A DNA stretch of 64,000 nt from Zea mays (GCF_902167145.1 NC_050104.1:2480001-2544000); one strand, 5' to 3'; positions 22,338 to 33,388 are shown, counted from the stretch's first letter. The notes: generated from the letters alone by a model not told the origin. A program made the numbers and translations.

Positions 22338-22872
22338 TAGGGGTGGAAACTCGGCTCGGCTCGGCTCGCTGCGGCTCGCTCATGTAACGAGCCGAGCTCG
22401 GCTCAGCTCGCCCATCTCACGAGCTCGAAAAAGCGGCTCGGCTCGGCTCGCTCCTGGCTCGCGAGCCGGCTCGCCGAGCCAACGAGCCTAGGCATAAAAT
22501 TAAATCTGCTCTCTAAATTATAATATAAAATCTTAAAAATATTTTAATTAACATATTTTAAATTAGTAAAATAGATATATCACTAATATTATGTATAAAA
22601 TAGATTATTTTTGTATAGTAATCTCAAATAACATAAATTAATTGTCTACTCGGTATTAATATTATATGCTAATTAAGATTTTATGTAACAAATTGTTGTT
22701 GGGTCGAGCCACGAGCCAGCTCGCGAGCTGCACCGAGCCGAGCCGAGCTGACTCGCTCTTTTCACGAGCCAGAAAAACAGGCTCGGCTCGGGCTCGCTCG
22801 GAGCGTCGAGCCGAGCCGAGCTGCTGCGAGCCCGAGCCAGCTCGTCGAGCTCGAGCTTTTTTTCCAGCCCTA
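22338..22872. mobile_element. Non-autonomous hAT-type element rich in GGCTCG/CGAGC repeats
   Basis: The ends are TAGGGGTGGAAA and TTTCCAGCCCTA, imperfect inverted repeats with the TAGGG termini common in plant hAT elements. They are flanked by the 8 bp duplication GCCTCCAC (22330-22337 and 22873-22880), the length hAT transposases make. The 535 bp element has two arms of nearly pure GGCTCGGCTCG/CGAGCC words around an AT-rich core, and no coding frame. It depends on a transposase from elsewhere. Confidence 0.85.
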
Positions 22873-22903
22873 GCCTCCACCTACACGTTCTCAGCAGACA
22901 TTG

Positions 22904-23229
22904 GTTGAGATTGGTTTGTCATTGTTCAACTGTCTGTTGGATTCCCTCACAATAGATAGCCCTGTCATTGATGATGTTTATACTGCACTCAAAGAATCAG
23001 AGCTTCATTCTACAGATCTTTTGCCATATTGGAAGGTTGATTTCTTGTGCAAGATAATACCAGGACAGGTGCAAGCAGAGAACGCAGTTATGCTTATAAT
23101 GCACACTGTTGAAGAGCTGATTATGAAGTGTAAAGAAATAGAAGTTGAAAATGAACAGATGGTGGGCGAGGATGATGTAAATGAAGGGGATCCTAGCATT
23201 CTACGCTTCCTACTTGCTAGCCGAGACAA
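22904..23229 (+). pseudogene. CYP97A-type cytochrome P450 fragment
   Basis: The open frame reads [20 protein letters not shown], then [20 protein letters not shown], and ends [14 protein letters not shown]. These are distinctive of the middle of CYP97A (LUT5-type) enzymes, plastid P450s that hydroxylate the beta ring of carotenes. Only about 105 residues are present. The I-helix (AGHETT), ExxR and heme-cysteine regions are missing, so there is no catalytic potential. No introns are seen in the piece. It switches within one codon or so to an unrelated TOG-like sequence, with no splice site at the join. Confidence 0.72.
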
Positions 23230-23560
23230 GTCACCAGACCTGGAACGATTGCAGGAGCTTATGGAGACTCTAGTTCCTCTTATCCCGAAATCTGTGAAGG
23301 ATCCAAGAAGTGTTGTATGCAAAACTGCACTAATGACTTGTGCAGACATCTTTAAGGCATATGGTTCACTCAATCGATCCATTGCTAGTACAACAACTGC
23401 TTCTGACGGCTTCACAAGATAAGTGTTTTTGTCTGTGAAGCTGCTACAACAGCTCTTATATCATTGACAAGCTGGATCTTTCCTTTACTACTGAAGCCAA
23501 CAATGCTGCCTTACCTAAAGAACAAGAATCCAGGGATCCGGCCAAAAGCGTCAAGGTGAG
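23230..23560 (+). pseudogene. TOG/CLASP-N-like ARM-repeat protein fragment
   Basis: After the P450 piece the frame continues [39 protein letters not shown], and, after an internal deletion and a ~1 bp insertion in a T-run near 23428, FVCEAATTALISLTSW and LPYLKNKNPGIRPKAS. This pattern fits the helical repeats of plant TOG (CLASP N-terminal-like) microtubule proteins. The reading frame closes at TAA 23420-23422. It is a decayed fragment without introns. The family call is from pattern memory. Confidence 0.5.
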
Positions 23561-23569
23561 TCTCAGTAC

Positions 23570-23910
23570 TATTGCTCGTGAGCCAAGGCAATTTCTTTGT
23601 CATGATTTGGGATCCCGGTGGTGATGCGCACAACAGCTTGAGGGCAAGCTGCATCTCAAGGAGAGGGGAATGTTAGTACACTGCCATTTGAGGGTAAGCT
23701 GGAAGGAAGATGGGCCGGCGTCTACGCAAGCCAAATGTCCGAGTCATGGGTTCCGAATGGGCTATCTGATAGGCTTCGGCCTTGTAATAGGAGTATACCT
23801 TAAGTAGTGGACGAGGACAGTCGAAAAGGGGAGAGAAATGACCCGTCTTTTGTATTCTGCACTCTGAACCTTCGTTCATCTTCCTCCCCAAGTCTCTACT
23901 TCTCCACTTA
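23570..23910 (+). mobile_element. 3' end of a retroelement: polypurine tract and start of an LTR
   Basis: A coding-like tail (LEGKLHLKERG) is followed by AAGGAGAGGGGAA and then TGTTAGTACACTGCC at about 23670. This arrangement, a purine tract joined to TGTTAG, is the usual end of the interior and start of a 3' LTR in grass Gypsy elements. The LTR would continue past the MITE at 23911 into 25913 and beyond; its end and its 5' partner were not found in the window. If correct, the gene-fragment chimera lies inside this retroelement. Confidence 0.5.
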
Positions 23911-23930
23911 GGCCTAGTTTGGGTACTTAG

Positions 23931-24071
23931 TGTTAGACAGTGTGTGTGTGAGAGTGTGTGGGCCGGCACCACTGTTGGGCTGCCGGCCCATTATGGTTAG
24001 GGTTAGGGTTGAGTCCCTATAAATATGTGTACCCCATCTCCTATCAATACATCAATTTACACTCTTCTACA
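23931..24071 (+). repeat. 5' LTR of the small retrotransposon
   Basis: This 141 bp LTR contains a TATA motif CTATAAATA at 24017-24025 and a short run of GGTTAGGGTTAGGG. It differs from the 3' LTR by a few substitutions and one 6 bp GGGTTA unit. Confidence 0.88.
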
Positions 24072-24249
24072 TGGTATCAGACTAGGTTAGGGTTTCTTCC
24101 TCCTCTCCTCACACTACAGCCGCCGCCTGCTATCGCTGCCCCCGGGAGGCCCAACCTTCCCTCCCGGGGGCGGCCTCCTTCCTCCCAGCCGCCACTGCTG
24201 TCTCGCTGGGCAGGCAGCCGCACCCCCACCCCGTCCGCCTTCAATCTCT

Positions 24250-25315
24250 AGGCGGCGGCGGCAAGGGCGCAAGCACCCTGCCCCTAGAGGCGTGGCTCGG
24301 CGGCGCAAGCACGTGCTCCCCCGCCCTCCTCGCTGGATCAGGCACTGGCGGCCCCTCACCTGGGCGCGGTGCAGGCGCGTCGAGCCGTCGCGTGGATCCG
24401 TGGATCCGACGACAGCGCGGCCTTCCCCAATGGGCGCGGTCTTCCCCATGGCGCGCCAGAGCAGCCCCTCTGTTCTCTCCCCTCACCTCCTCCCGCCGGC
24501 GAGCTCCTGCCCCCATGGACGCCGACCACCTCTCCTACGCGACCGCCGCCGCCGCACTAAGGGGATCCGGAGCCGCCGCCGACGGGGAGCGCTCCTTCTT
24601 CCACCGTCGGTCGCCGGAGCCGCCCACACCCTCCCTGGCTCGGTGCCCCCTGCTACGCGGCCCCTGCCGGCGACCCTCCCTGGCGTGGCGCCCCCCAAGC
24701 CGCCGCCGTCGGTCCGCTGCCCTCCCCTTTCCCTCATGTCGGCCAGGCCCTCCCCTTTCGGCCAGCCCCTCCCCTTCCCTGGCTGCAGGCCTGCCGTGGC
24801 TGCACGCATGCCGCCTCACTGCCGTGGGCGCGACCCTCCCCTTCCCCGGCCTCCCAAGCCGCCGCCACCGGATCCGCGCGTCCCTGTGTCTGCGTCGCTA
24901 GATTCGCGAGCCTGCCGGCACGCGCCGGTGTTCTCTCCCTAGTGACGATCACCTCGACCAGCAGCACCATGTAGCACCACCCTTCGAACTTCTCCCGTCG
25001 CCGGTGCTGCCAACACCCCTTGCCAGGTCCGGCGCAGGCCCCTGCCCGGCTGGACCCGCCCCGCCGCCCACCCCTTCATCGCCTTCGTTGGATCCGTCGC
25101 TGCCGCGGCCATCCCGGCTAGATCCACGTTGCTGCGACCTTTCCGGCTCGATCCGCCGTCCCTTTGGCTGGATCGCGTCTTCCCGTCCGGATCCGTCGCT
25201 GTCGTGGCCTTCCCGATCGGATCCGACATTCCCCTTCTTTTCTGCCGTGGGCGCGGACACCATGACCGGCGCAGACGCGTGCACTGCCGTCGACCTCCCT
25301 AGCGGGGCTCGTTGA
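24250..25315 (+). other. GC-rich interior of the small retrotransposon, unidentified
   Basis: Several frames are open on both strands because of GC bias. One frame contains MDADHLSYATAAAALRGSG, which could be the start of a Copia-like gag leader, but nothing further supports it. I do not call a gene here. Confidence 0.4.
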
Positions 25316-25643
25316 GGCCCGGATGATCGAAGACGCAGAAAGGTCGGCCTGCCGGTGCCCTTTTGCTGTGTCGCCCTACCGATCGTTGACGCTCGAACGT
25401 CGACCCCTCCCGAACATCAGGCTTTTGCTGCGCGTCTTCCGACCGCGACCACCTCAACTTCGGCTACCTCGGCATCTAGGGGCTACCGTCTTCTTGGAGC
25501 ATACAACGGTCTCTACTCTAGCCGCAACATTCGCACCATCACGACGCTGTGACTGCGGGGGGATTTCAACCCGTTGGCTCCTACCTTCGGCCTCTACTCC
25601 AGTCTCATCGTGTGTGGTGCCCCCGTTGCGACTGCGGGGGGAA

Positions 25644-25790
25644 TGTTAGACAGTGTGTGTGTGAGAGTGTGTGGGCCGACACCACTGTTGGGCTGCCGGC
25701 CCATTAGGGTTAGGGTTAGGGTTAGGGTTGAGTCCCTATAAATATGTGTACCCCATCTCCTATCAATACATCAATTTACACTCTTCTACA
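25644..25790 (+). repeat. 3' LTR of the small retrotransposon
   Basis: This 147 bp LTR has one extra GGGTTA unit relative to the 5' LTR and is directly followed by the TSD CTTAG. Confidence 0.88.
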
Positions 25791-25915
25791 CTTAGTATTG
25801 AAGTGGTTTGGAGGGATTAGAAAGTGTATAAATCCCTAATAAGTTAAAAACTTCTGCAATACATCTCAATCCACTTGAACCCCTCTTATTACTAGAGTAT
25901 CCAAACTAACCCTTA

Positions 25916-26594
25916 TTATTCTTCTTCGTTCTACCCCTCCATTTTCTCCATTTCTGTAAGATCCATCAGCATACCGGTACTCTGAGTTGCTGACATCGTC
26001 GGCCATCCTCGTCGCCTGCTTCCGTCCCAAAGCCAGGTGCGCGACGTTTATCGTCGCTGTCGCGGTGCCTTCCTGGAGATGTCTTCGACTGCACGTTCAT
26101 CCCTGGGAGCCCCCATGTCCTAGCTTGAGTGGCAGTGAGTTCAATTGAGTGCCAATCCGTGCCGATTTGGTCCTCCTCTGTATCTGACGATAAATTCATC
26201 AGCAAATGCTATCTGAAACAAGACAATGTGTTTCTACCTTGTAATATTGACTGCTTGTCGTAATGGTTCTTAGCACAATGCATCAGAATTGACTTGGAGC
26301 ACCACTATGACTGAAGCTTGCTGGATACTTGTTTCTACAATTGTATCATCGAGCTAGCTGTGAGCCTGTGACTCTGCATCAGGGAACTGAGAAGGCGCAG
26401 AGTTCGAACTCGTTCAACAGAAGTTTCTTGTTAAAAAACACAAGTCGCTTCGATATTCTATAGCTATTATGTAGTGTAATGGTGTGTTTTAATTTGAGGA
26501 AAAGTGACAGTGAGGTTGCTGGGTTCGATTTCTGTCACCGTCATGTGATACATCTTTTTTTACAACGTGTAAAAAACTAGAATTTTTTGCCTCA
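25916..26594. other. Unassigned interval
   Basis: The first ~300 bases may be the remainder of the retroelement LTR that starts near 23670. The rest is AT-rich with no frame, inverted repeat or family resemblance that I can support. Confidence 0.4.
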
Positions 26595-26795
26595 TCTTTT
26601 ACTGCATATTCGACTAAATTTTTTATCTCAATCATCTAGGACTAAATCGTGACTACACCAAAATGTGGCATCTTCACATGAAGTAAGTTTGTAACAACGT
26701 GATGAACATATAGTACAATTTTGAACCAAAAAACTATGAAGTTATAGTTGAATGCTATGAAATTTAGCGAGAAGTGTGTCCATTTGCAAAGCACA
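26595..26795. repeat. Tandem-repeat monomer, left remnant (array split by Helitron)
   Basis: This stretch (GGCATCTTCACATGAAGTAA, then GAAGTTATAGTTGAATG, then GTCCATTTGCAAAGCAC) matches the monomers at 36034-36830. It is cut at 26795/26796 exactly where the Helitron 5' end starts, and the monomer resumes at 36034. Confidence 0.8.
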
Positions 26796-27175
26796 TCTCT
26801 ACTACTTATTAAGTAAGCAATAGTAGTCTGCCATTGACTTGTTCTGCCTTTGACCTGTTCTGCCATGGCTCTGGTTCTGCCCCCACAGGTCGTACACGCA
26901 GGTGTCCAGCAAAAATTCTTATGCATGCGCGAGTTGAAACTGACCACCAGTTCAGCCACCATTTGAAACTAATCAGTTCAGCCACCGCGCCAAAGCTTAT
27001 AAGCCGCTCCATGTCTCCTTTACTAGCCAATATGGTACTAAAGTTTTGCAAGACAATACAACAATACAGCAGTGCAGGCGTTTTGGGCTGCTTTTTTGGT
27101 GCGGCCCATACTCCAATTAGGTTTGGGCGGCCCATGGTCGCGCGCACAGCAGTCGTTTCTTCCTCCGTCCGCACG

Positions 27176-27711
27176 ATGGAGCGCTCAACCGTCCGTTCCG
27201 GCCGCCCCTCGGTCAGCTCCACGACGGCACGACCTCAGCTCTCCAACCTGGGCCTCGGCTACTCCATCGCCATCGCGCTCGGCTTCCTCATCCTGTTTGC
27301 CTCCTTCCTGCTGGCTTTCTACTTCTGCTTCGGCCGCGGCGGGGACTACTGGGCCGGGGAAGCAGTCACCACGGCGTCCAGCTCTGGCCACCTCTCCATC
27401 ACCGTCCCGCGCGTGCTCTTCGTCGCGGAGGGGTCCGAGTCCCCCGAAGACGACGCTTACCCCTCCTCCTCCGCCGCCGCGGCCTGCTCCCCCGTCGGGC
27501 TCGACGCGGCCGCCATCGCTTCCTACCCCAAGGTCGCCTTCTCCAGCAAGGCCGCCGAGGCTGACGCCATGTGCTCCATCTGCCTCAGCGAGTACAGGGA
27601 CGGCGAGACGCTGCGCGTGATGCCCGAGTGCAGGCACGGCTTCCACGTCGCGTGCCTCGACGCCTGGCTGAGCCGGAGCGCGTCCTGCCCCGTCTGCAGG
27701 TCCTCTCAGGT
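27176..27711 (+). pseudogene. ATL-type RING-H2 ubiquitin ligase gene fragment
   Basis: From ATG 27176 (MERSTVRSGRPS) the frame shows an N-terminal transmembrane segment (YSIAIALGFLILFASFLLAF), the short GLD-type region (PVGLDAAAIASYPKV), and a complete RING-H2 finger MCSICLSEYRDGETL...CRHGFHVACLDAWL...CPVCRSS with the C-C-C-H-H-C-C-C spacing of ATL E3 ligases. All metal ligands are intact. After RSSQ there is GTCCTTCCCC, where the frame runs on to TGA 27749 with unrelated residues, so the gene C-terminus is missing or the sequence is entering an intron. Its position inside the Helitron marks it as captured. It could still be transcribed; expression is unknown. Confidence 0.8.
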
Positions 27712-27910
27712 CCTTCCCCGTTTTCTCTCCTTTGCAGTTTTTGGTTCCTGAATTCTGCACTGTCAAACCCAAGCTATACATAAACAACTGATGGCTCAAT
27801 ATGCTAAGCAATTCTTTACATTGGGTATAATCAATATAGGGGCATTATGGAATATTAATTATTTTGGTTATATTTGATTGTTTGGAAATATTGTTGTTCT
27901 TTACATTCAG

Positions 27911-28880
27911 GGCTTGGTTGAGCGTATGTTTAGTGACAAAAAAGCATTGATCAGAGAAGCTTCAAATGTCCAAGTCATCCTCTTTCAGGGGAACATTTGC
28001 AGGTAGAGGATGGACTGCTTAATGGTTCTATTTACCAGCGCATTTGGCAGTTCTATTTGTCAGAGGCAAATGTGGGTGATTTCTCATATCTACTTGCTAT
28101 ACATCTTGTCAAAGCACTGCTAATAGAAGAAGGGGACCATCTTATGTCAAAAAAAGAAGGGGGCTATCTAAGAATTATATGGTCAATTACACCTAGCATC
28201 CAGTTTTACACAATTGGTCCTTGACATTATCTAAGTCACCTAATTGGACATGAAGGCGAGGGGTCCATCTTCCATATTATAAAGGAACTAGGTAAGTTTA
28301 CTTCCACAAATGGTTGTTGTACTTATGATTTTGCTAACCTTATCTACTCGAGTATAGTCATGTCATCCTTTACTCGTCAACCTGTAACATATCTAATCTA
28401 ACTACTATAGGATGGGTCGTTAACTTAATGCTAGAGAGAGCAATGGCAATAATGAGTATTTTTTTTCTCAGCAAGCATGAGGCTCACTGATGCTGGTGAT
28501 GGTCAGGTTTGATCCATATTATCTTAGTTGAGCTAGCATAACCATTTTCATTGGAGACACTTTGATATTACTTACGCCTTTTATGCTACAATTATTTTAG
28601 TATAATGTAGCACACATGGAGGATATTGTTCGGTTGATCTCCAAATATCTTCATCTGTTAAAGGAAGTCAGTTAGTGGATATTTAATGAGGTAATGGAAA
28701 GGGCCATGGTTTACATATCACGAGAAGCAAATGGTAAGTCAGAAGACCTGAAATATGTAACTAACTTGGACAAATTGCAAGAGGAGACTGGTGGTAGGAG
28801 CTTACAAAAGCAATCAAAGCCTTAGAGGGCTTGATGGAAGCAAATAGGGACTTTGAAGAACTAAAAGTATGTGTTCCAGT
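27911..28880 (+). other. Exon-like but unidentified segments in the Helitron
   Basis: The block after TTTACATTCAG at 27910 (GLVERMFSDKKALIREASNV) looks like an exon behind an acceptor site, as does 28608-28700 (HMEDIVRLISKYLHLLKE). Between them lie short interrupted frames. I do not recognise the parent genes. Confidence 0.35.
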
Positions 28881-29094
28881 CTATATAATGTTTATTTTTC
28901 TTAGATTTTCATGTACGTACTTCTTTTGGGCACAAATCAAACCAGCTCCTGAACTGCTAGATGAGCTGTGCATTGTGGTTCGTTATAGCTGAAGCACATT
29001 TCATGAATAAGGTATAAAATTGATCATTCTATTTCATTCTATTTCCAGTCTGTAAGATATTGAGTTTTCAGGATGGTTATGCCTTGCTTTCTAG

Positions 29095-29226
29095 GTTGAA
29101 GCCTTATCGAGTGTAAACCATAAAAATCTTATGAACCTTGTGGGTTATTGTGAAGATGAAAACCCTTCATCTGGATGATGGTCTTCGAGTATGTTTCAAA
29201 TGGATCACTATTCGAGCGATTGCATG
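29095..29226 (+). pseudogene. Receptor-like kinase exon fragment
   Basis: Between an acceptor TTTCTAG and a donor GTAAGT the sequence reads VEALSSVNHKNLMNLVGYCE and, after a 1 bp shift near 29160, MMVFEYVSNGSLFERLH. These are kinase subdomains III-V of plant leucine-rich-repeat receptor kinases (MRH1-like pattern: VNHKN, then VGYCE, then MMVFEY). A single exon with a frameshift; the catalytic loop and activation loop are missing. It lies on the same strand as the other fragments in the Helitron. Confidence 0.65.
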
Positions 29227-29830
29227 GTAAGTTTAATTATGGGGTTACCTTTATCTATTTTGATGTGTACATCACATGGTACTGCGAATCCGAAACACCC
29301 TGGTTAACCGCTATTAACAATTTTCAATTTATTGGTATTTTCAATTTATATCTTGAAATAGCATATATCTAAACCTAAGTGTCGGTAATTTGATATGACA
29401 CGAACTAAACTCCAGTCTGATTATAAATCTAATTACACAGATGAAGACTAAAATAGAAGACATATTTATTAAACATATATTTAATATATAAAATTAATAT
29501 TCAAACATTTGATATGACATCAACTAAACTTCAGTCTAGGGAACCAAACACCAGCTAACAAGCAGAGTAGTTGCACAGACGATGTTCTTTTCTGGTCACA
29601 TGCATGGAAGCGCGTGCACAAACTGGCCTAGGTTTCCAGTGAGATGGGATGCCGTCCACCTAAAATTAGGGGATTTGTTTTTATTTTATTGGTATTTGCT
29701 TTTGTGGTCTCTTAGTTATTTTGGTTCATAATTTTCAAAAATCAATGGCCACGATTTGTTCGAGATATTACTTTTTATGGGGTATCAGACCCTAGCAAGG
29801 CTCATTTAATTATTTACTTATTTGTTTTAG

Positions 29831-31900
29831 GTTACTCGGCTGATACCAGATGCAAAAGGAACATCATGCAATCAACGGCTTGAGAGAATTAGTGGAACAC
29901 AACATACTTACATTTTACGAGTTCCCTTCAGAAATGAAAACGGGATACTTAAGAAATGGATATCAAGATTTGATGTGTGGCCATATCTGGAAACATTTGC
30001 TGAGCTTCTTTTAATGAAAAAAATCTGAGGAAAGTACCTTATGACTTCATGGTACAATGTAAAATCTGTGAATAGTTAGTTAGGAGACGATATTTGATAC
30101 CCCCTCAATTTCAAATTGTAATTCAGTTTTTTTTTCTAGATTTGTAGTTTTACTATGTAACTCAGTGAAAATTATATACCTAGAAAGCAAGACAACTTAC
30201 AACTTGTAATGGAGAGAGTACATATTAAGAAAAGGTCCAACACTCAAAAGGTAAGAATCCAAATTATTTCCAGTAGAGTTGCATGAAAAAGCAACATTTC
30301 TGCCTTTGCAAGTGTTGATTTCTTATATGCAAATTTTCTGTGTACCGGTTCTTTTTTTATATGACATTTTCTACTTCAATGGTCTTCCCCATTTGACAAA
30401 AGCTGTATTTTCCTTTTTTATATAGGATGCTGCTGGTGAAATTGCTGCTGAATTACAAGGTACTCCAGACTTCATAATTGGAAACTACAGTGATGGAAAT
30501 CTTGTGGCATCGTTGCTATCTTACAAGATGGGAATTACCCATGTATGCCCTGTTAATCATACTTGAGGTCTTACATTTGTTTCGTTACTAACCATATATG
30601 CATGGTCCTTGCAGTGCAACATTGCTCATGCTCTGGAAAAGACTAAGTATCCAGATTCAGACATATTTTGGAAGAATTTTGATGAGAAGTACCATTTCTC
30701 CTGTCAGTTCACTACTGATATAATTGCTATGAACAATGCTGATTTTATCATCACCAGCACATACCAAGAAATTGCTGGAAGGTTTTTATTCTGTTTCCGT
30801 CTTGTTGGCCACTGTAGATTTCTTCTGGGACTTAGCATTCACCAATTAATTTGCATGCACACTGAATCATGTTTACCTCGCTCATGCATATACTGTTCTG
30901 ATGTTAAGTTACTGTATTGATTGTAATTATGGTAACATGCAATCCATGCTTTTTCATGCATTAATCTTGCATGGACTGTGATCACATATGGATAATAGCT
31001 ATTCTTAATTTTCTACAAGACGCTCATATATATACTTATTCTAATTTTTTTCTCAGCAAAAATATTGTTGGACAGTATGAGAGTCATATTGCCTTTACTC
31101 CGAGTTGTCCATGGGATCGATGTCTTCGATCCAAAGTTCAATATAGTCTCTCCTGGAGCTGACATGTCCATATACTTTCCACATACCGAGAAGGCCAAGC
31201 GACTCACCTCTCCATGGTTCAATCGAAAATTTGATTTATGACCCGGAGCAAAACGATGAACACATGTGAGTACTTTCTGCTATCCTGCCTGGTCCTTTGA
31301 GGCCTTTTGGGTTGTGACATGGACGTCCTTCGCAGTATTCTCTTCTAATTCGATTCGAGCTTGGAAATTTCTGCTGATGATATTGTTATCACTAATTCGC
31401 AGTGGGCATCTGGATGACCGGTCAAAGCCCATCCTCTTCTCCATGGCAAGACTCGACAGGGTGAAGGACATAACAGGGCTGGTCGAAGCTTTTGCTAAGT
31501 GCGCTAAGCTGAGGGAGCTGGCAAACCTTGTTGTCGTTGCCGGGTACAATGATGTCAAGAAGTCCAAGGACAGGGAAGAGATCGCGGAGATAGAGAAGAT
31601 GCATGAACTCATCAAGACCCACAAATTGTTCAGGCAGTTCCGCTGGATCTCTGCCCAGACAAACAGGGCCCGTAACGGTGAGCTCTATCGCTACATCGTT
31701 GATACCCATGGTGCTTTCGTACAGGTGTATATATATGGCTCTGGATTACAATCTAGATTATATAGAGGTTTCATTCCATACCTGGCATATGTATGGTCCG
31801 GTCGTTGTCCAGCAACAGCGGCTTACGTACCGACTTTAATCTTGGCATGTTAACTACAACCGACCTTCTATGAAGCGTTCGGTCTCACTGATATAGCTGA
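29831..31900 (+). pseudogene. Sucrose synthase gene fragment with introns
   Basis: Exons with splice-like borders can be traced at about 29831-30005 ([20 protein letters not shown]), 30426-30542 ([20 protein letters not shown]), 30615-30781 ([20 protein letters not shown]), 31057-31265 ([20 protein letters not shown]), 31403-31724 ([20 protein letters not shown]) and a remnant FYEAFGLT near 31870. These are the middle glucosyltransferase part of sucrose synthase, which splits sucrose with UDP into UDP-glucose and fructose. The first and last portions of the gene are absent. The fourth exon has a deletion with a frameshift just before VVHGID and another near LTSPW. Retained introns show capture from genomic DNA. 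It cannot give a working enzyme. Confidence 0.88.
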
Positions 31901-32389
31901 ATATTTGATTTAATATGTAGGCAATGTGATACTGTCCATACTACAGTAATGAGTTGTTTTATGTATTGCTAATACTTAACATAACTACCTCACATGTCTG
32001 ATCTATTAATATGTGCATTGTATATGGTTTTTCTTTGCTATGTCCACATTCAGTTTTTTTTTAAAATCTCATGAAATGAGACAATTAGTGTGGACATAGG
32101 ATTGTATTTTGTTGGTTCTTGTTCTGATCTCCAGATATATTCTTGAACCATCCTTTTCCCCTTGTTAATAATTTCTATTTAGAGTCATTAATCTGGGACA
32201 CCTGTAACATTATCAAGTTACTCCTTGTGCTGATGACTTTCTGTATTTTGATTTTTGCATGCTTAATGATATTGGTGTTACTCTAATGACTAGAAAATGG
32301 CATCGGATTTCCTGGGTACTTCTAGATTTGGGTTGATGCGACTTGGTTTGTCTATACAATTTATGTATGGATAGGATACCAAATGTATT

Positions 32390-32417
32390 AAGTTGCAACG
32401 CACGGGCACTCAGCTAG
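32390..32417 (+). other. Internal Helitron 3' terminus
   Basis: The sequence AGTTGCAACGCACGGGCACTCAGCTAG followed by T has the form of a maize Helitron 3' end, including the CTAG terminus. The hairpin is weaker than at 36005 because the left arm starts AAGTTG rather than CCCGTTG. It sits inside the outer Helitron. Confidence 0.75.
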
Positions 32418-33388
32418 TATAGATATACATTTGGTTCAACTATATATTGTAGTACCTTACTAGGACCAATGTACTCCACAGAATAGCGGCATCAGGTGTC
32501 GGCAACATACAAGATCTGCCTCTTGCCACTTGAGCAATGGAAGCTATACCTATCCATTCCATCCTATCGTTCGATCGAGATCGAATCTCCCGTTGTCGTT
32601 GCACGGGTTCGATCAGGGCTCATATCCACACGTACGGCCGGTCCTTTCTGCGTGTAACTGAGATCTGTCAGTCAGTCAGTCTCAAAGCTACGTACGGCAT
32701 CAGGCAGCTCATCACCTGGACCCACAAGTACGTCCGTGCCGACTAGGATATCATGGATCAATGATTGCACTGGCCCAACCTAGCCTGTGGGGATCACTGG
32801 CCGATCACATCAACGCCATCCTGACCCAATGATTGGAATCGGATCTTTGCAGGCGTCTGTGCGTCGACCTCCTCGATCGATCTCACTTCTCACCCTTGCG
32901 TCGACCTGCACTTGCACTGGACGTCCGCCACAAGGGTACAGCGAGATCGATCGACCTCCTCTTTGCTTCTCTGCAGGTTGCAGCCTTTGCTGCTGGTTGC
33001 CCGGACCGGCGGACGGACGGCGCGCCGCCGCACACACGGACACACGGTGCAAGTGCAAGGGCCGACGACGGCCGACACGCGCGCCTCCCGGTGATACATT
33101 CCATGGAGCCATGCATCTGGTCAAAATATTGTGCATCCATCAAATAATCATCGCCCGCCGATCTGTCGTCTTCCTCCATCTCGTCGCTAGCACGTACGTA
33201 TATGCTCGCCACCGCAATTCAAATCCATTGCCCAAATGGTATGGTCACTTTACAAATCCATAATGCTATTCGTCCTCCCAGTTGATGATCACCCACTCTA
33301 GAATAATTTAACAAATATTTATTAGCCATTCGTGATTTTTATAAGCCATTTAAAGGTGGGTGGATGATCATCACCTAAGGTGATAAAT

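Larger units (their letters stand above)
23931..25790 (+). mobile_element. Small non-autonomous LTR retrotransposon (LTRs ~141-147 bp)
   Basis: LTRs at 23931-24071 and 25644-25790 start TGTTAGACAG and end CTCTTCTACA. The 5 bp duplication is CTTAG (23926-23930 and 25791-25795). A primer site TGGTATCAGAC follows the first LTR at 24072, and a purine tract GCGGGGGGAA precedes the second at 25634-25643. The interior of 1.57 kb is very GC-rich with overlapping open frames rich in Pro, Arg and Ala, but no protease, RT or integrase is present. It is a very short mobile unit that needs help from another element. Orientation is plus. Confidence 0.88.
23911..25912. mobile_element. Tourist-like MITE (137 bp) split by a small LTR retrotransposon
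   Basis: The ends GGCCTAGTTTGGGTAC and GTATCCAAACTAACCC are inverted repeats flanked by TTA (23908-23910 and 25913-25915), the PIF/Harbinger target. Removing 23931-25795 leaves 137 bp, normal for such MITEs. Confidence 0.8.

Noticed and set aside
24114..25284. Several overlapping frames of 90-216 codons on both strands as genes
   Set aside because: Very GC-rich sequence opens all frames; no domain pattern and no codon preference for one strand. It is the interior of a small retroelement.
23985..25735. An interstitial telomere repeat
   Set aside because: Only two to four GGGTTA units, 6 bp rather than the plant 7 bp unit, inside short LTRs.
27185..27811. A 208-codon minus-strand frame
   Set aside because: It is the shadow of the RING-H2 gene on the plus strand, whose zinc-finger spacing is unmistakable.
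29831..31900. A functional sucrose synthase gene
   Set aside because: Only the middle exons are present, with deletions and frameshifts, and the piece lies within a Helitron.
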